Positions 1 to 13,490 are shown, numbered from the stretch's first letter. The stretch: 64,000 nt of DNA from Pseudonocardia sp. 73-21 (GCF_001899645.1 NZ_MKVV01000045.1:24479-88478), one strand, 5' to 3'. Notes: generated by a model not told the origin, from the letters alone. Program-made: numbers and translations.

Positions 1-441
1 GCACACCCTCGCGCTGCTGGATCTCGACCCGGTGTGGACGGTGCAGGAGCCCCGGCTGCGCGAGCAGGACTGGGGGAACCTGCAGGATCCCGAGGAGCAG
101 GTGCGCCAGGAGGCCGAGCGCAACGTCTACGGCCACTTCTTCTACCGGTTGAGCCACGGCGAGTCCGGTGCGACGACCGGCTGGCGGCGTTCCTCACCGA
201 GCTGCCGTCCCATACCGCCGACGTCGACGTGTACCTCGTCGTCACCCACGGCCTGACGATGCGCCTGCTCGCGCGCCGCGCCCTGGGCTGGTCGGTGGCC
301 CTGTTCGAGGCCCTGTCCAACCCGGCCTGCTGCGAGGACCGCATCCTGACCTCCGGGCCGTCGGGCTGGACGCTGGACCGCCCGTTCGAGCAGTGGAGAC
401 CGGCGAGCGACGCGAGCGGTCAGATCCCGACCACACGGTAG
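1..441 (+). pseudogene. Histidine phosphatase (phosphoglycerate mutase-like), 3' part, frame-disrupted
   Basis: The left edge cuts the 5' part, including the RHG motif. From base 2 the frame reads a typical branch-1 histidine phosphatase segment (REQDWGNLQ, then FYRLSHGESGA). The second half (DDRLAAFL, then VVTHGLTMRLL, with the second catalytic His in THG) is in another frame. The frame changes near 165-180, where family members normally read GESGAD-x-YDR; about 7 bases appear to be missing. This is either a true inactivating deletion or a sequencing error. The 3' end overlaps the convergent membrane protein gene by 22 nt. The family identification is firm; the pseudogene status is tentative. 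Confidence 0.7.
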
Positions 442-2582
442 GCCAGATCCGGGCGGTCGAGCGCCTTCAGCACCCCGTACCGGCTCTCGAACGGCACGAC
501 GGCCACGGTGTCGGGGCCGGTCGCGAGGATCCAGCGCACCTGGTCGGCCGCGCCGGCCGTGGGGTCGGCGAAGCGGATGCCGGCGGCGACGTAGTTGGCC
601 TGCGTCGTCCACGTGTCGGTGAGCGAGAGATACCACTGGGCGGCGAGGATCGAGCTGATCGGGCGGTCCGGCCGCGCGTCGACGAAGAACGAGTGGGCGG
701 GCAGGCCGCCGGCCGCCTCGGCCCGCATGACGCGGTCGGCGAGATCGGCCGTGCTCGGGGGCTGGCGCAGCACCCGCACCTGCTGGGCGAGGTTGGCGCT
801 GCCCGGTGCCTCCGGGCCCAGCCCGACGTCGGCCAGATCGACGACGGTGAGGCCGAAGACCTGGGTGGCGGCGAGCGCGACCAGGACGGACCCGCCGAAG
901 CCGCGGATCGATCCGAGGACGCTCCGGGGGCCGGCGACGCGCCTGCCCAGCAGGTGCGCCACCGGGATCGCCAGCAGCACCAGCAGCACGATCTCCGCGC
1001 CGAGCATGAACTTCAGCCCGTAGTAGGTGGCCTTGCCGTTGGCATCGATCTGCACCAGGACCAGGCCGATCGTCACACCCACGGCGACGAGCGGGACCAG
1101 GGCCAGTGCGGCCACCCGCGTCCGGATGGACCGGGTGGCGTCGGCGGCTCCACGGCGCACCATCAGGCACAGACCGGCCAGGCCGATCGCGGCGGCGGCG
1201 GCCAGCCCGAGGTTCACCGGGGGCACGCCACCGGTCAGGGTGAGCGGGCTCGCCGCCTGGACGCGGGAGATCACGACGACCGTGCGCCACAGGCAGCCGA
1301 GGACCGCCAGGACCACGACCAGCGACAGGACGATCCGAGGCCAGGACGCCGCCCAGCGCCGCCGCCCGAACGGCACGACGAGCGCCAGCACCGCCGGCGC
1401 GGCCAGCACCAGCAGCAGGACCCAACTCGACGCGATGCCGACGACCGCACCACCCAGCGCCGCGAGCGGCAGCGGTGCGAACACCCGCGCCTGCGGCACC
1501 GCGATGAGCGCGGCCGCCACCACCAGCGCACACGCCATGGTGAAGTTGCCGATCCCGCCCTGGATGGACGTCGCGCCCGGCCCGACGTAGAAGACGGCGG
1601 CCACGAACGCGGCGACCGGCACCGCGACGACGGGGCGGCGGCGCAGCGCGGGCAGCGCGCAGAACCCGGCGACGAGCATCGTGGTCAGGGCGATCACGAG
1701 CAGGGCCACGGCCTGCGAGTACGCGAGCAGCTCCGCCCCCAGGCCACCCCGGGTCGGGCCCACCATCACCTCGATCAGGGTGGCGACGACGGCGTGGAAG
1801 CCCTGCGGGTAGCTGTCGAACTGCCAGGTGCCCCCGCCCGGCGGCGCGGCGAGCACGTCGGTGGTGACGCCGTTGCGGCGGATCATGTTCACCATGCTGA
1901 AGTGGGCCGAGTTGTCCCAGCCGCTCATCAGCATGCCCAGTGTCTGGCGGGCGGTCTTGACCTGCAGCCACGTCTGCAGCTCGACGAGCCCGGCCCCGAT
2001 GGTGACCGGCACCAGGAGGTCGATCGCGCGCGGTCGCGGCAGCAGCCGGGCCGCCCGCCGCAGCGGGCGCTCGCCCCAGCCGACCCAGGCGCCGAGCCCA
2101 CCCGCGAGGAGCGCGAGCCCGATCGTGACCCGCCCGAGCCCGCCGACGGGCAGCGGCACCCACCACAGCAGCGGCACCCAGCCCAGCAGCAGGCAGCCGG
2201 CCAGCAGGATGCGCCGGCACAGGTCGCGCGAGGTGGGGACGAGCAGCACGAGCAGGACGGCGACGACCAGGGCCGCGCCGTTCTCGAGCACGCCGGTGGA
2301 CCGGGCGACCAGCACCGCGCACGCCGCCACCACGCCGAGGACGACGGCCAGCAGGAACCTCGGGAACCGCGGCAGCGGTGCCGCCGGTGGCCGGGGCACC
2401 CGGGGTGGCAGCCGCTGCGCGGGCAGTCTGACCTGAACGGGGGCGGCCACGGTGCTCGCTCTCTCGGCGACGGGAGGAACGCTGTTCCTGCGACGTCGCG
2501 ATCCTACGGGCCGTGAGGCCTCCGATCGGGTCCCGACATCACTCACCGCGCACGTCAGCGATCGAACACGTTGCGCGCCCAC
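420..2582 (-). CDS. Large polytopic membrane protein, GT-C/DUF6541-like, last gene of galactan operon
   Basis: About 675-720 residues with many hydrophobic helices and a short soluble C-terminal part, the layout of GT-C type lipid-linked-sugar glycosyltransferases. The first large loop holds WDNSAHF and SYPQGFHAV. These have the same arrangement as WDAAFH and FYPNAYHLV in the plus-strand protein at 9209, which suggests one superfamily. The long start at 2582 would overlap glfT2 by 28 nt; an internal GTG at 2450 is a reasonable alternative. Being last in the operon behind glf and glfT2 suggests a role in arabinogalactan or a related wall polymer. Function is inferred, and no substrate can be named. 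Confidence 0.75.
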   Translation of the reverse strand: MGAQRVRSLTCAVSDVGTRSEASRPVGSRRRRNSVPPVAERASTVAAPVQVRLPAQRLPPRVPRPPAAPLPRFPRFLLAVVLGVVAACAVLVARSTGVLENGAALVVAVLLVLLVPTSRDLCRRILLAGCLLLGWVPLLWWVPLPVGGLGRVTIGLALLAGGLGAWVGWGERPLRRAARLLPRPRAIDLLVPVTIGAGLVELQTWLQVKTARQTLGMLMSGWDNSAHFSMVNMIRRNGVTTDVLAAPPGGGTWQFDSYPQGFHAVVATLIEVMVGPTRGGLGAELLAYSQAVALLVIALTTMLVAGFCALPALRRRPVVAVPVAAFVAAVFYVGPGATSIQGGIGNFTMACALVVAAALIAVPQARVFAPLPLAALGGAVVGIASSWVLLLVLAAPAVLALVVPFGRRRWAASWPRIVLSLVVVLAVLGCLWRTVVVISRVQAASPLTLTGGVPPVNLGLAAAAAIGLAGLCLMVRRGAADATRSIRTRVAALALVPLVAVGVTIGLVLVQIDANGKATYYGLKFMLGAEIVLLVLLAIPVAHLLGRRVAGPRSVLGSIRGFGGSVLVALAATQVFGLTVVDLADVGLGPEAPGSANLAQQVRVLRQPPSTADLADRVMRAEAAGGLPAHSFFVDARPDRPISSILAAQWYLSLTDTWTTQANYVAAGIRFADPTAGAADQVRWILATGPDTVAVVPFESRYGVLKALDRPDLAYRVVGI

Positions 2583-4582
2583 GCCTCACGGCTGGTCAGC
2601 TCCGGCTGGGCCGCCCGGTAGCGGCGACGCAGCTCGGGCCACTCCTTCGCGATCCGCCGCAGCTGCGACACCGAGGTGGCGAGCATGGCCTTGAACATCT
2701 GCGGGTCGCGACGGCGGAACGTGACGCCCCGGCCGTCGGGCGTGGAGACGGTGGCCGAGTCGAGGCGCGAGAGCACGAACCACTGCGCGTACCGGGACGG
2801 CAGGTTGCGCTGGGGCACCACGTGGTGGGCCGGGTCGGGCGCCCGCAGGTTGTGCACGACGCTGCGCGCGAGGCCCTTCGCGATGGCGACCTTGCCCTTG
2901 GGCGGCTCGGGGAACGCCTGCGCGGCCAGCGCGTCGAGGTTCGACAGCGGCACCTGGGTGGCCGAGTCGAGCGGGCGGCCGTCATCGTACTCGGCCCGCT
3001 TGGCCCGGATCTTGCCGAGGATCACCGGCAGCGACGGGAAGAGGTCCTCGGGTCCGGCCAGGAAGTCGCGCAGCGCCATCTCCTGCAGCGCCACGGCCGA
3101 GTACTCCATGAGTATCAGGTGCCGCAGGGTGCGCTTGACCGTGTCCAGCACGAGCGCGCGGGGGTTGTCCGGCCCGTGCAGCGCGGCCGCGACGAACCGG
3201 TTGCGGTAGTGGAAGTAGGCCTGCCAGTCGCTCGTGTCGTCCTTCTCCAGGAACGACATGTGCCAGATCGCGATGCCCGGCACCGTGGCCGTGCGGTAGC
3301 CCTTGGACGCGGCGCGCAGGCCGTACTCGGCGTCGTCCCACTTGATGAACAGCGGCAGCGGCATGCCGACGTCCTCGGCCACCGCGCGCGGGATGAGGCA
3401 CATCCACCAGGCGTTGTAGTCGACGTCGGTGCGCCGGTGCAGCCACGGCGTCTGACGCAGCGTGCGGTCGGCCAGGTCGTGGTGCGGCTCGGTGCCCGGG
3501 GCGTTGCGCCACAGGAACGCGTTGCGGTCGACGACCTCGCCCATCGTGGAGAGCTGCGAGCGCGCCTGCAGCGACAGCATCTGCCCGCCGACGAGCATCG
3601 GCTCGCGCGAGTGCCGGGAGAACGCGACGGCCCGCAGGATCGAGTCGGGCTCCAGCAGGATGTCGTCGTCCATGTAGAGGATCTGCTCGCACTCGGTGTG
3701 CTCGAGCGCCTCGTACATGATCCGCGCGTAGCCGCCCGACCCGCCGAGGTTGGGCTGGTCGATGATCCGCAGGCGGTCGCCCAGCGCGGCCGCGGCCGCC
3801 TCGAAACCGGGCTCGTCGCGCACCTTCTTCGTGCCCTGGTCCGGCACGATCACCGCGACGACGGCCTCGAGCACGGCCGGGTCGGAGCCGATCGCGGTGA
3901 GCGTGGCGACGGCGTCGGCGGGGCGGTTGAACGTGGGCATGCCGATCGCGACGGCCGCACGGCCCGGGGCCTCGCCGACCGCGTACCAGCCGCCGGCGTG
4001 CAGCGTGAGCTCGCCGACGTCGGTGGTGAGGTCGAACCAGTACCAGCCGCCGTCCTCGAACGGGCGCAGGTCCAGCGGGATCTCGATCCAGCGGCGGCCC
4101 CGAGAACCGTTGGCGCCGCCGCCGATGACCTCGCCGTGCTCGTAGATGTGCGAGCCGTCGTACTTGGTGCGGTAGACGTCGACGCGGCCGTCGCCCTCGA
4201 CCTCCAGGCGCAGGCGCACCTCCGTCAACGCGCTCCAGCGGCGCCAGTAGCTGGCCGCGAACGCGTTGAAGTAGGCGCCGAAGGAGACCTCGCTCTGCTC
4301 CTTGACCACCGCGGACGTGCGCGAGGTGGCCGTCAGGCTGCGGGCGCCGAGCGACGATCCCGCGAGGTTGAGGATCTTCCTGACCGGCTCGCCGGGCATC
4401 GACGGCATCGTGGTGAGCCGGATGCCGGTGCGCTCGTCCATGTAGAGGGAGCGGACGCTCATCGGGTCGCCCGCCCGCGGCAGGATCACGCGCTGCAGCA
4501 GACTGCCCGGCTGCCCACCCGGCGACGGCACGGGCCCGGTGGAGGGCGCGGCGGCGGGCGGCGTGGCGGCGGTGGTCGTCAA
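2555..4582 (-). CDS. glfT2: Galactofuranosyltransferase GlfT2
   Basis: Bifunctional beta-1,5/1,6-galactofuranosyltransferase that polymerises the galactan chain from UDP-Galf on the cytoplasmic side of the membrane. The N-terminal stretch SLLQRVILPRAGDP, the SEVSFGAYFNAF segment, the PTFNRPAD nucleotide region, the DDD triad (about residues 305-307), WDDAEYGLR and the later W-H-M (His about 441) all match the mycobacterial GlfT2 layout. The TTG at 4582 is favoured because AGGA lies 7 nt upstream and it gives about 675 aa (mycobacterial protein 637). The frame is open to 4660, which would overlap the preceding gene. It sits in an operon with glf, supplying its substrate. Confidence 0.95.
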   Translation of the reverse strand: MTTTAATPPAAAPSTGPVPSPGGQPGSLLQRVILPRAGDPMSVRSLYMDERTGIRLTTMPSMPGEPVRKILNLAGSSLGARSLTATSRTSAVVKEQSEVSFGAYFNAFAASYWRRWSALTEVRLRLEVEGDGRVDVYRTKYDGSHIYEHGEVIGGGANGSRGRRWIEIPLDLRPFEDGGWYWFDLTTDVGELTLHAGGWYAVGEAPGRAAVAIGMPTFNRPADAVATLTAIGSDPAVLEAVVAVIVPDQGTKKVRDEPGFEAAAAALGDRLRIIDQPNLGGSGGYARIMYEALEHTECEQILYMDDDILLEPDSILRAVAFSRHSREPMLVGGQMLSLQARSQLSTMGEVVDRNAFLWRNAPGTEPHHDLADRTLRQTPWLHRRTDVDYNAWWMCLIPRAVAEDVGMPLPLFIKWDDAEYGLRAASKGYRTATVPGIAIWHMSFLEKDDTSDWQAYFHYRNRFVAAALHGPDNPRALVLDTVKRTLRHLILMEYSAVALQEMALRDFLAGPEDLFPSLPVILGKIRAKRAEYDDGRPLDSATQVPLSNLDALAAQAFPEPPKGKVAIAKGLARSVVHNLRAPDPAHHVVPQRNLPSRYAQWFVLSRLDSATVSTPDGRGVTFRRRDPQMFKAMLATSVSQLRRIAKEWPELRRRYRAAQPELTSREAWARNVFDR

Positions 4583-4643
4583 AGCGCAGTCCTGTCGTGT
4601 CGCGGGTGTCCCACCGAGGGTAGCGACGTGGGCGGCGCCACTG

Positions 4644-6347
4644 TTACGCCCGGGTAGCACCGGGTGTCAGCCGGTCACCGCACGAGGCCAGCGGAGTGGC
4701 GCGCTGGGCCGCGTCCGCGGCGAGGGCCTGCCGCGCCCAGTCCTGCAGCCGGGCCATCGTGGCCGGGTCCCGTACGAGGTCGCGGCGTACCCAGTTGCCG
4801 CCCTTGTTGGGCGTCTCGCCGATGAGCACGTAGTCGCGGACGAAGCGGGGGTCGGTGTCGAAGGCCATCTGCGTGCGGAACTGGCCGTGGGCCTTGAGGA
4901 ACGACGGTCTGACGTCGTCGAGCACGTAGTCGCGCACCCCGGCCCAGTCCTTCGCCGCCCAGAGCTTCGCGATGGTGGGCTCGGCGAGCCCGGCGCCGTC
5001 GGTGAGCAGTGAGGTGCCGGTGAGCGCGTCGCCGCCGATCTCGGGGGCGAACAGCGTGGGGTTCGTCAGACCCAGGATGTCCACGTAGCCGTTGAACTCG
5101 CGGCCGGAGTTCACGACGATCAGGCACATCGGCGCCACCGGTTCGGCCCGGAACACCGCCGCCTGCGCGATCCACTGCGCGCCGGAGATCACCGCCGCCC
5201 CGGCCAGCACGACGGCCAGCACCGCCAGCCCGCGCCACCGCAGCCCGCTAACGACCTCCACGGCCGCCAGCCCCACCACCAACGCGCCCAGCGCCCAGAC
5301 GGGCGTGGCGAACCGGTACTGCGTCATCCAGTCCGGCCGCAGCACGCCGTAGGCGACCAGCGCGAGGCCCAGCGGCACGAGTACCAGCACCACGGCGTGG
5401 CGGACGGACGAGCTGCGGGCTGCGGCCGCCCCGACCACGAGCACGCCGAGCAGCACCGCCAGCCAGCCGCCGTAGGCCACCAGGTCGCTGACCTTGGCGA
5501 ACCCGGCCGCGGTCGGCAGACCCTGCGACTTCGCGACGGCGGTGGTGGGCAGCCAGGCGTGGAAGGTGGACCAGCGCCAGGCCAGGTAGGCGCCGTAGGG
5601 GACGAGGAACGCCACCACTGAGACGGCCACCGCCACCAGGCTCCGCACACACCGGGGCCACCGCAGCATGATCAGCACGGCCAGCGGGTAGGCGGCGGCG
5701 TAGATCGCCCCCTCGGGGCGGGTCAGCGCGGCCAGCGCGGCGAGCAGCCCGCACGCGAGCGCCGGGCCCCACGAGGCGAGCCGGCCGCGCGCGTGCGCCC
5801 GGACCATCACCGTCGCGATCGCCACCACGGCCAGTGCGAACAGCGAGTTCTCCAGCCCGGACACGCACCAGATCACGAACGACGGGATCGCGGCACAGAC
5901 CGCCCCGGCCAGGACCGTGACGACCGCGGGACGGCGCGAGACCGCCGACGCCGCCGCGTAGAAGCAGCCGAACATGCCCGTGACCAGCACGAGCGCCAGC
6001 ACCTTGGGGTAGGCGACGTAGTCCGGCACGCCGAACCAGGTGCCGTGGTCGAACAGCCCGAGCCGGCGGCCGACGACCAGCAGCGCGAGCCACGCCGGGT
6101 CGGAGAAGCCCTCGACGGGCGGCAGGCCGGGCTGCAGCACCGGACCTGCGCCGATGGCCACCGAGCGGGCGTAGGAGAACGTGATGGCCGCGTCGTCGAC
6201 CTCCCAGCGCCCGTACTGCGCGGCGTGCCACGCGAACAGCGCGGCCGGCGCCAGCACGGCAGGCCCGGCGCCCCACGGCACCCGACGCCGGTCCACCGGC
6301 GGCCACCCGACCTGGGGCTCAGCCGGCTCGACGAGCGTGTCGGTCAT
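4644..6347 (-). CDS. GT-C fold glycosyltransferase, AftB-like arabinofuranosyltransferase candidate
   Basis: 567 aa, about 10-12 membrane helices. The first periplasmic loop reads RWEVDDAAITFSYAR, then the VEGFSDPAW segment, the signature of GT-C enzymes that carry a DD pair as catalytic base and use polyprenyl-phosphate sugars. This loop and the overall length resemble mycobacterial AftB, the terminal beta-1,2-arabinofuranosyltransferase. The C-terminal third is soluble and probably extracytoplasmic. It lies between an unassigned membrane gene (29-nt overlap upstream) and glfT2, so an arabinogalactan role is likely. The exact linkage made cannot be read from sequence; related mannosyl- or arabinosyltransferases remain possible. 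Confidence 0.75.
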   Translation of the reverse strand: MTDTLVEPAEPQVGWPPVDRRRVPWGAGPAVLAPAALFAWHAAQYGRWEVDDAAITFSYARSVAIGAGPVLQPGLPPVEGFSDPAWLALLVVGRRLGLFDHGTWFGVPDYVAYPKVLALVLVTGMFGCFYAAASAVSRRPAVVTVLAGAVCAAIPSFVIWCVSGLENSLFALAVVAIATVMVRAHARGRLASWGPALACGLLAALAALTRPEGAIYAAAYPLAVLIMLRWPRCVRSLVAVAVSVVAFLVPYGAYLAWRWSTFHAWLPTTAVAKSQGLPTAAGFAKVSDLVAYGGWLAVLLGVLVVGAAAARSSSVRHAVVLVLVPLGLALVAYGVLRPDWMTQYRFATPVWALGALVVGLAAVEVVSGLRWRGLAVLAVVLAGAAVISGAQWIAQAAVFRAEPVAPMCLIVVNSGREFNGYVDILGLTNPTLFAPEIGGDALTGTSLLTDGAGLAEPTIAKLWAAKDWAGVRDYVLDDVRPSFLKAHGQFRTQMAFDTDPRFVRDYVLIGETPNKGGNWVRRDLVRDPATMARLQDWARQALAADAAQRATPLASCGDRLTPGATRA

Positions 6348-7764
6348 GCGGGGCAGTGTCCCAGGTGCCGCTCCGCCTCCGGGAGAGCAGTGCCGCGGCC
6401 GCGGCCAGGACGAGGGCGGCGGCGGCGACCTCGAGCAGGTAGGCGGCGAGCCAGACGTGCTTGGCGATCTCGAAGTAGCCGTCGCCGAGCACGGCGACGA
6501 CGACCAGCCCGACCGCGGACGCCCCGCCGAGCGCGGCGATCCGGGTGAACGCGGTGCGCCCGATCAGGCCGGCCACGACGCCGACCAGCGCCACCACCGC
6601 CGGCAGCCACGGCACGGGAAGCGAGTCGAGCCAGGCCAGCAGCCGGCCCCGGTCGGCCCCCTGCTCCCCCACGGACGAGCCGAGCACCGGCGGCACGGTC
6701 GTGGCCGTCAGGGGCTGCGACGGCAGGTAGTCCAGCCGGGCGCCGAGCGTCGCCTCCAGCCCGGTGCCGAACGCCCGCAGGGCGGCACCGGGATGGGTCA
6801 GCAGTTCGCGGTAGGCGGCCGAGCGCACCTCGCCGGGCCGGGCGGCCACCACCTCGGACCCCGGGTAGCCGTCGGCGCCCTCGGGGAAGTAGGCGCGGCC
6901 GGCGAACGGCGCGGCCGCCGCCGGCAGCCCCAGCGGGACCAGGGCGTCGTCGCCGACCTCGGGCAGCACCACCGTGAACACGAGGTTGTGGGCGTTGACG
7001 ACCGCGTAGTTGCGCTGCTGCCACCCCACGCCCGCCAGCACCGGGGCAACGGCGAGCAGCAGAGCGACGACCGCGACGACCGGCCCGGCCACCCGCTTGC
7101 GTCCGGCCGTGCGGACGGCGGTGGCCGCGCAGATCAGCACCGCCATGCCGAGCAGCGGCACGTAGGCGGTCTTGGCCGTCGCGGCGAGGAGACCGCCGCC
7201 GGCCACCAGCACCAGCCCGATGATCCGTTCCGGGACGAGCCTCCGGTCGGTCACCGCGAGCACGCCGGCCCCCAGACACAGCACGCAGGCCCCGAGCAGC
7301 CCGGCGGGCTCCCCGAACGTCGACACGAAGAAGCGCGAGAACGTCGGGCCGGCCAGCGGCACCACCGCGGGGACGAGCACCAGCATCCGCACCCCGGGGC
7401 CGACGGCCCACGCCGCCACGGCCGCCGCCACGGCGATCGCGAGGGCGTAGAGGAACCCGAGCCTGCTCAGCGACCACACCGGGCCCGCGCCGGTGGTCGC
7501 CAGGCGCAGGATCGGCAGTGCGGAGGACGCGATCGGATCGGAACAGGGCGCCGACCCGGAGGTGAAGTCGAGGACCACCCCGCCCTCCCAGTTGGACCGT
7601 CCGTCGGGTGTGGCCGGCGCGAGCCCCGCGCCGCAGTAGAGCCGGTAGCCGTCGCCGTTGTCCCCGGCGCCGGCCGGCGCGGAGGGCAGCCCGAGCGAGA
7701 TGACGACGACGAGGCCTGCGACCAGCCCCGCCGCCATCGCGACCACCGGTCGCCGCCACCCCAT
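6319..7764 (-). CDS. Polytopic membrane protein of galactan operon, unassigned
   Basis: 481 aa starting at an ATG. An N-terminal signal-like helix is followed by an extracytoplasmic segment with cysteines near CGAGLAP and PCSDP, then about 9-10 membrane helices and a soluble loop around residues 250-340. I do not recognise a specific family. The layout recalls GT-C type or WsfD-like glycan hexose transferases, but the usual acidic pair in the first loop is not evident. It lies between glf (91 bp away) and the AftB-like gene, which it overlaps by 29 nt, so it is probably co-transcribed and acts on the same wall polysaccharide. This is a real gene of unknown biochemical role. Confidence 0.7.
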   Translation of the reverse strand: MGWRRPVVAMAAGLVAGLVVVISLGLPSAPAGAGDNGDGYRLYCGAGLAPATPDGRSNWEGGVVLDFTSGSAPCSDPIASSALPILRLATTGAGPVWSLSRLGFLYALAIAVAAAVAAWAVGPGVRMLVLVPAVVPLAGPTFSRFFVSTFGEPAGLLGACVLCLGAGVLAVTDRRLVPERIIGLVLVAGGGLLAATAKTAYVPLLGMAVLICAATAVRTAGRKRVAGPVVAVVALLLAVAPVLAGVGWQQRNYAVVNAHNLVFTVVLPEVGDDALVPLGLPAAAAPFAGRAYFPEGADGYPGSEVVAARPGEVRSAAYRELLTHPGAALRAFGTGLEATLGARLDYLPSQPLTATTVPPVLGSSVGEQGADRGRLLAWLDSLPVPWLPAVVALVGVVAGLIGRTAFTRIAALGGASAVGLVVVAVLGDGYFEIAKHVWLAAYLLEVAAAALVLAAAAALLSRRRSGTWDTAPHDRHARRAG

Positions 7765-7855
7765 CGGTCCATTAGACCCTGCGGGGGTTTTCCGTCGTCG
7801 GTGGCTCGGTGTCGGAGAGAGGCTCGTCGCCGCGTGACCCGGCCGGAGCCCGATG

Positions 7856-11193
<3,338 letters not shown>

Positions 11194-11197
<4 letters not shown>

Positions 11198-12462
11198 CGC
11201 GGGCAGCGGCCGTGCTCCGCCAGGGCGGGTCGGCGGTGCAGGTGGCCGGCAGCCAGCTCGGCCTCGCCCTGTCCAACTACGCGGTGCTGGCGGTGGCCGC
11301 CCGGCACCTCGACGCGGCCGGTTTCGTCGCGATCAGCTCCTACTACCTACTGGTCAACACCGTCGGCCGCGGGTTGTTCGCGGCGGTCGAGCTGGAGGCC
11401 ACCCGCGCGGTCGCCGAGGCCGGGGCGGCCGGGCTCGACGACGGTCCGGCCCGCCGCGCGGCCCTGCGCCACACCGGGTTGCTGCTGGTCGGGGCCTTCG
11501 TGCTGCTCGGGGTCAGCAGCCCGCTCATCAGCGGGATCATGGGTTCGGGCTTCTCCGTGATCGCGCTGCTCGCCCTGGGGGCGGCCGGGATGGCCTCGTC
11601 GTACCTGCTGCGCGGGCCGCTGGCCGGGCAGCGCCGCTACGGCCTCTACGCCGCCACGTTCTGGATCGAGGCGGGCATCGGGATCGTCGGGGCGCTGGTG
11701 CTCGTGCTCCTCGGCGACAGCACCGCCACGATGTGGATCGCCGTGGTGGCGCTGGCGCCGCTGGTCGCCGCGGCGGTCGTGGCGCGCCCCGCCCTGAGCG
11801 GCGGCCCGGCGGGCGCCCCGGCACCGGTCCCCGGATCCGCTCGACCCGGGTCCACCACCCGGGCCGTCGTCTGGTCGGCCGCGCTGCTGCTGGCCGGGCA
11901 GGGCCTGTGGAACCTGGCGCCCGTCGCCGTCACCTCGCGGCTCACCGACGCCCCGGCGGTGGCCGCGGGCTTCTTCGCCGCCGCGGTGATCATCCGGGCG
12001 CCCGTGCTGTTCTTCCCGTCCGTGCAGGCCCTGCTGCTGCCGATGTTCACGGCGATGGCCACCACCGGCGACGCCACGGGCGTCCGCCGCACCACCCGCC
12101 TGCTCGGCGCGTTCATGCTGGTCGCGGGCACGGTGTGGGTCGCGGCCGCGGTGTTCGTCGTGCCGCTGGTCGGGGAGCTGGTCTTCAAGGCCGGCACCCC
12201 GCCGCCCACGTGGGTGCTCGTCCTCCTCGCCGCGTCCACGGTGATCGGGGCGGTCGCGCAGATCGGGCAGACCCACCTCATCGCCCTGCGCCGCCCCGCC
12301 GCCGCCGCGCTGGCGTGGATCGCGGGCCTGGTCGTGCTGCTGGCCGTCGCACTGCTGGCCGTGCCGCCGCTGACCGCCGCCGCGGAGGGGCAGCTGATCG
12401 GCGCGGGCGTCGTACTGGTAGTCCTGACGCTCGTGCGCCGCCGACACCGAGCCCAGACGTGA
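11194..12462 (+). CDS. Flippase-like polysaccharide export protein (MATE/Wzx type)
   Basis: About 422 aa, GTG start overlapping the upstream stop by 4 nt. It contains 12 or so evenly spaced hydrophobic helices with few charges, opening with an amphipathic stretch VLRQGGSAVQVAGSQ. This is the usual pattern of oligosaccharide flippases of the MOP superfamily. No soluble domain is seen. Translational coupling to the DUF6541-like gene and a GT2 gene suggests it moves a lipid-linked oligosaccharide, perhaps a galactan or teichuronic-type intermediate, across the membrane. The family is assigned on topology and context; the substrate is unknown. Confidence 0.75.
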
Positions 12463-13478
12463 CCGCCCCGACCGTCGGGGTGGTGGTGCTGGCCTGGCAG
12501 GAGCAGCCCTACCTCGCCGAGTGCATCGCCTCGATCCTCGCCTCCGCCGACGTCGACGTCCGGATCGCGCTGGTCGACAACGGCTGCGCCCCCGACGACC
12601 TCGCCGCCGTGCCCGACGACGAGCGCGTCGAGCACGTCGCCCCGGGCCGCAACACCGGGTTCGCGGGCGGCTGCAACCTCGGCGTCGAGCACCTCGGCAC
12701 CGAGTTCGTCGCGCTGGTGAACTCCGACTGCATCCTGCGCCCGGACACGCTCGCGCTGCTCGTCGCCGAGGCGTCCCGGCCCGGGGTCGGTCCGGTGATG
12801 GCCGGCATCCGGCTGGCCGAGCCGCCGCACCTGATCAACAGCGCGGGCAACCCCGTGCACCTGATCGGCCTGTCGTGGGCCGGCGACATGGACCGCCCGG
12901 AGACGCGGACGGAGCCCTACGACGTCACCGGCGCCAGCGGCGCGTGCGTGCTGATGCTCGGCTCGGTCTGGAAGACGCTCGGCGGTTTCGACGAGGAGTA
13001 CTTCGCCTACCTCGAGGACACCGAGATGAGCCTGCGCGCCTGGCGCCTCGGGCTCACCGTCCGCTGCGTGCCCGCGGCGATCGCGCTGCACCACTACGAG
13101 TTCTCCCGCAACGGGTTCAAGATGTACCTGCTGGAGCGCAACCGCCTGATGATGATCTCCACGCTGTGGAGCCGGCGCGCACTGGTGGCGCTGGCCCCGG
13201 TGCTGGTGGTCTCCGAGGTGATGCTGGCCGCCTACGCCGTCGCCGCAGGGTGGGGCGGGGGCAAGGTCCGCGGCTGGGTGTGGCTGTGGCGCCACCGCGG
13301 CCACATCGCGGAGCGCCGCAGGCTCGTGCAGGCCGAGGCCCGCGTCCCCGACGCGGAGTGGATGCAGCGCCTGACCCCCGACTTCGACCCGTCGGCGATC
13401 GGCCCGGCCCCGGTGACGCGCGTGGCCAACGCGGTGATCCGCACGTACTGGCGGGCGGCGAAGCGCGCCCTGCGCTGA
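12459..13478 (+). CDS. Family 2 glycosyltransferase, rhamnosyltransferase-like
   Basis: 339 aa, GTG start in a GTGA overlap with the flippase gene. The N-terminal GT-A domain shows the VVVLAWQEQPYL start, the GRNTGFAGGCN acceptor-side motif and VNSDCIL in place of the usual D-x-D. Then GGFDEEYFAYLEDTEMSLR provides the ED motif typical of WbbL-type transferases. A C-terminal hydrophobic stretch (about residues 245-265) and a basic tail suggest membrane association. It may add rhamnose or galactofuranose to a lipid carrier. The family is sure; donor and acceptor are not. Confidence 0.85.
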   Translation: MTAPTVGVVVLAWQEQPYLAECIASILASADVDVRIALVDNGCAPDDLAAVPDDERVEHVAPGRNTGFAGGCNLGVEHLGTEFVALVNSDCILRPDTLALLVAEASRPGVGPVMAGIRLAEPPHLINSAGNPVHLIGLSWAGDMDRPETRTEPYDVTGASGACVLMLGSVWKTLGGFDEEYFAYLEDTEMSLRAWRLGLTVRCVPAAIALHHYEFSRNGFKMYLLERNRLMMISTLWSRRALVALAPVLVVSEVMLAAYAVAAGWGGGKVRGWVWLWRHRGHIAERRRLVQAEARVPDAEWMQRLTPDFDPSAIGPAPVTRVANAVIRTYWRAAKRALR

Positions 13479-13490
13479 CCCCCGTGGGGG

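Noticed and set aside
2513..4657. Plus-strand open frame of 714 codons opposite glfT2
   Set aside because: glfT2 is unambiguous on the other strand; the plus-strand translation has no domain.
13479..13490. CCCCCGTGGGGG as terminator between the GT2 and DUF2304 genes
   Set aside because: The loop would be only two bases and the stem five; too weak to call.
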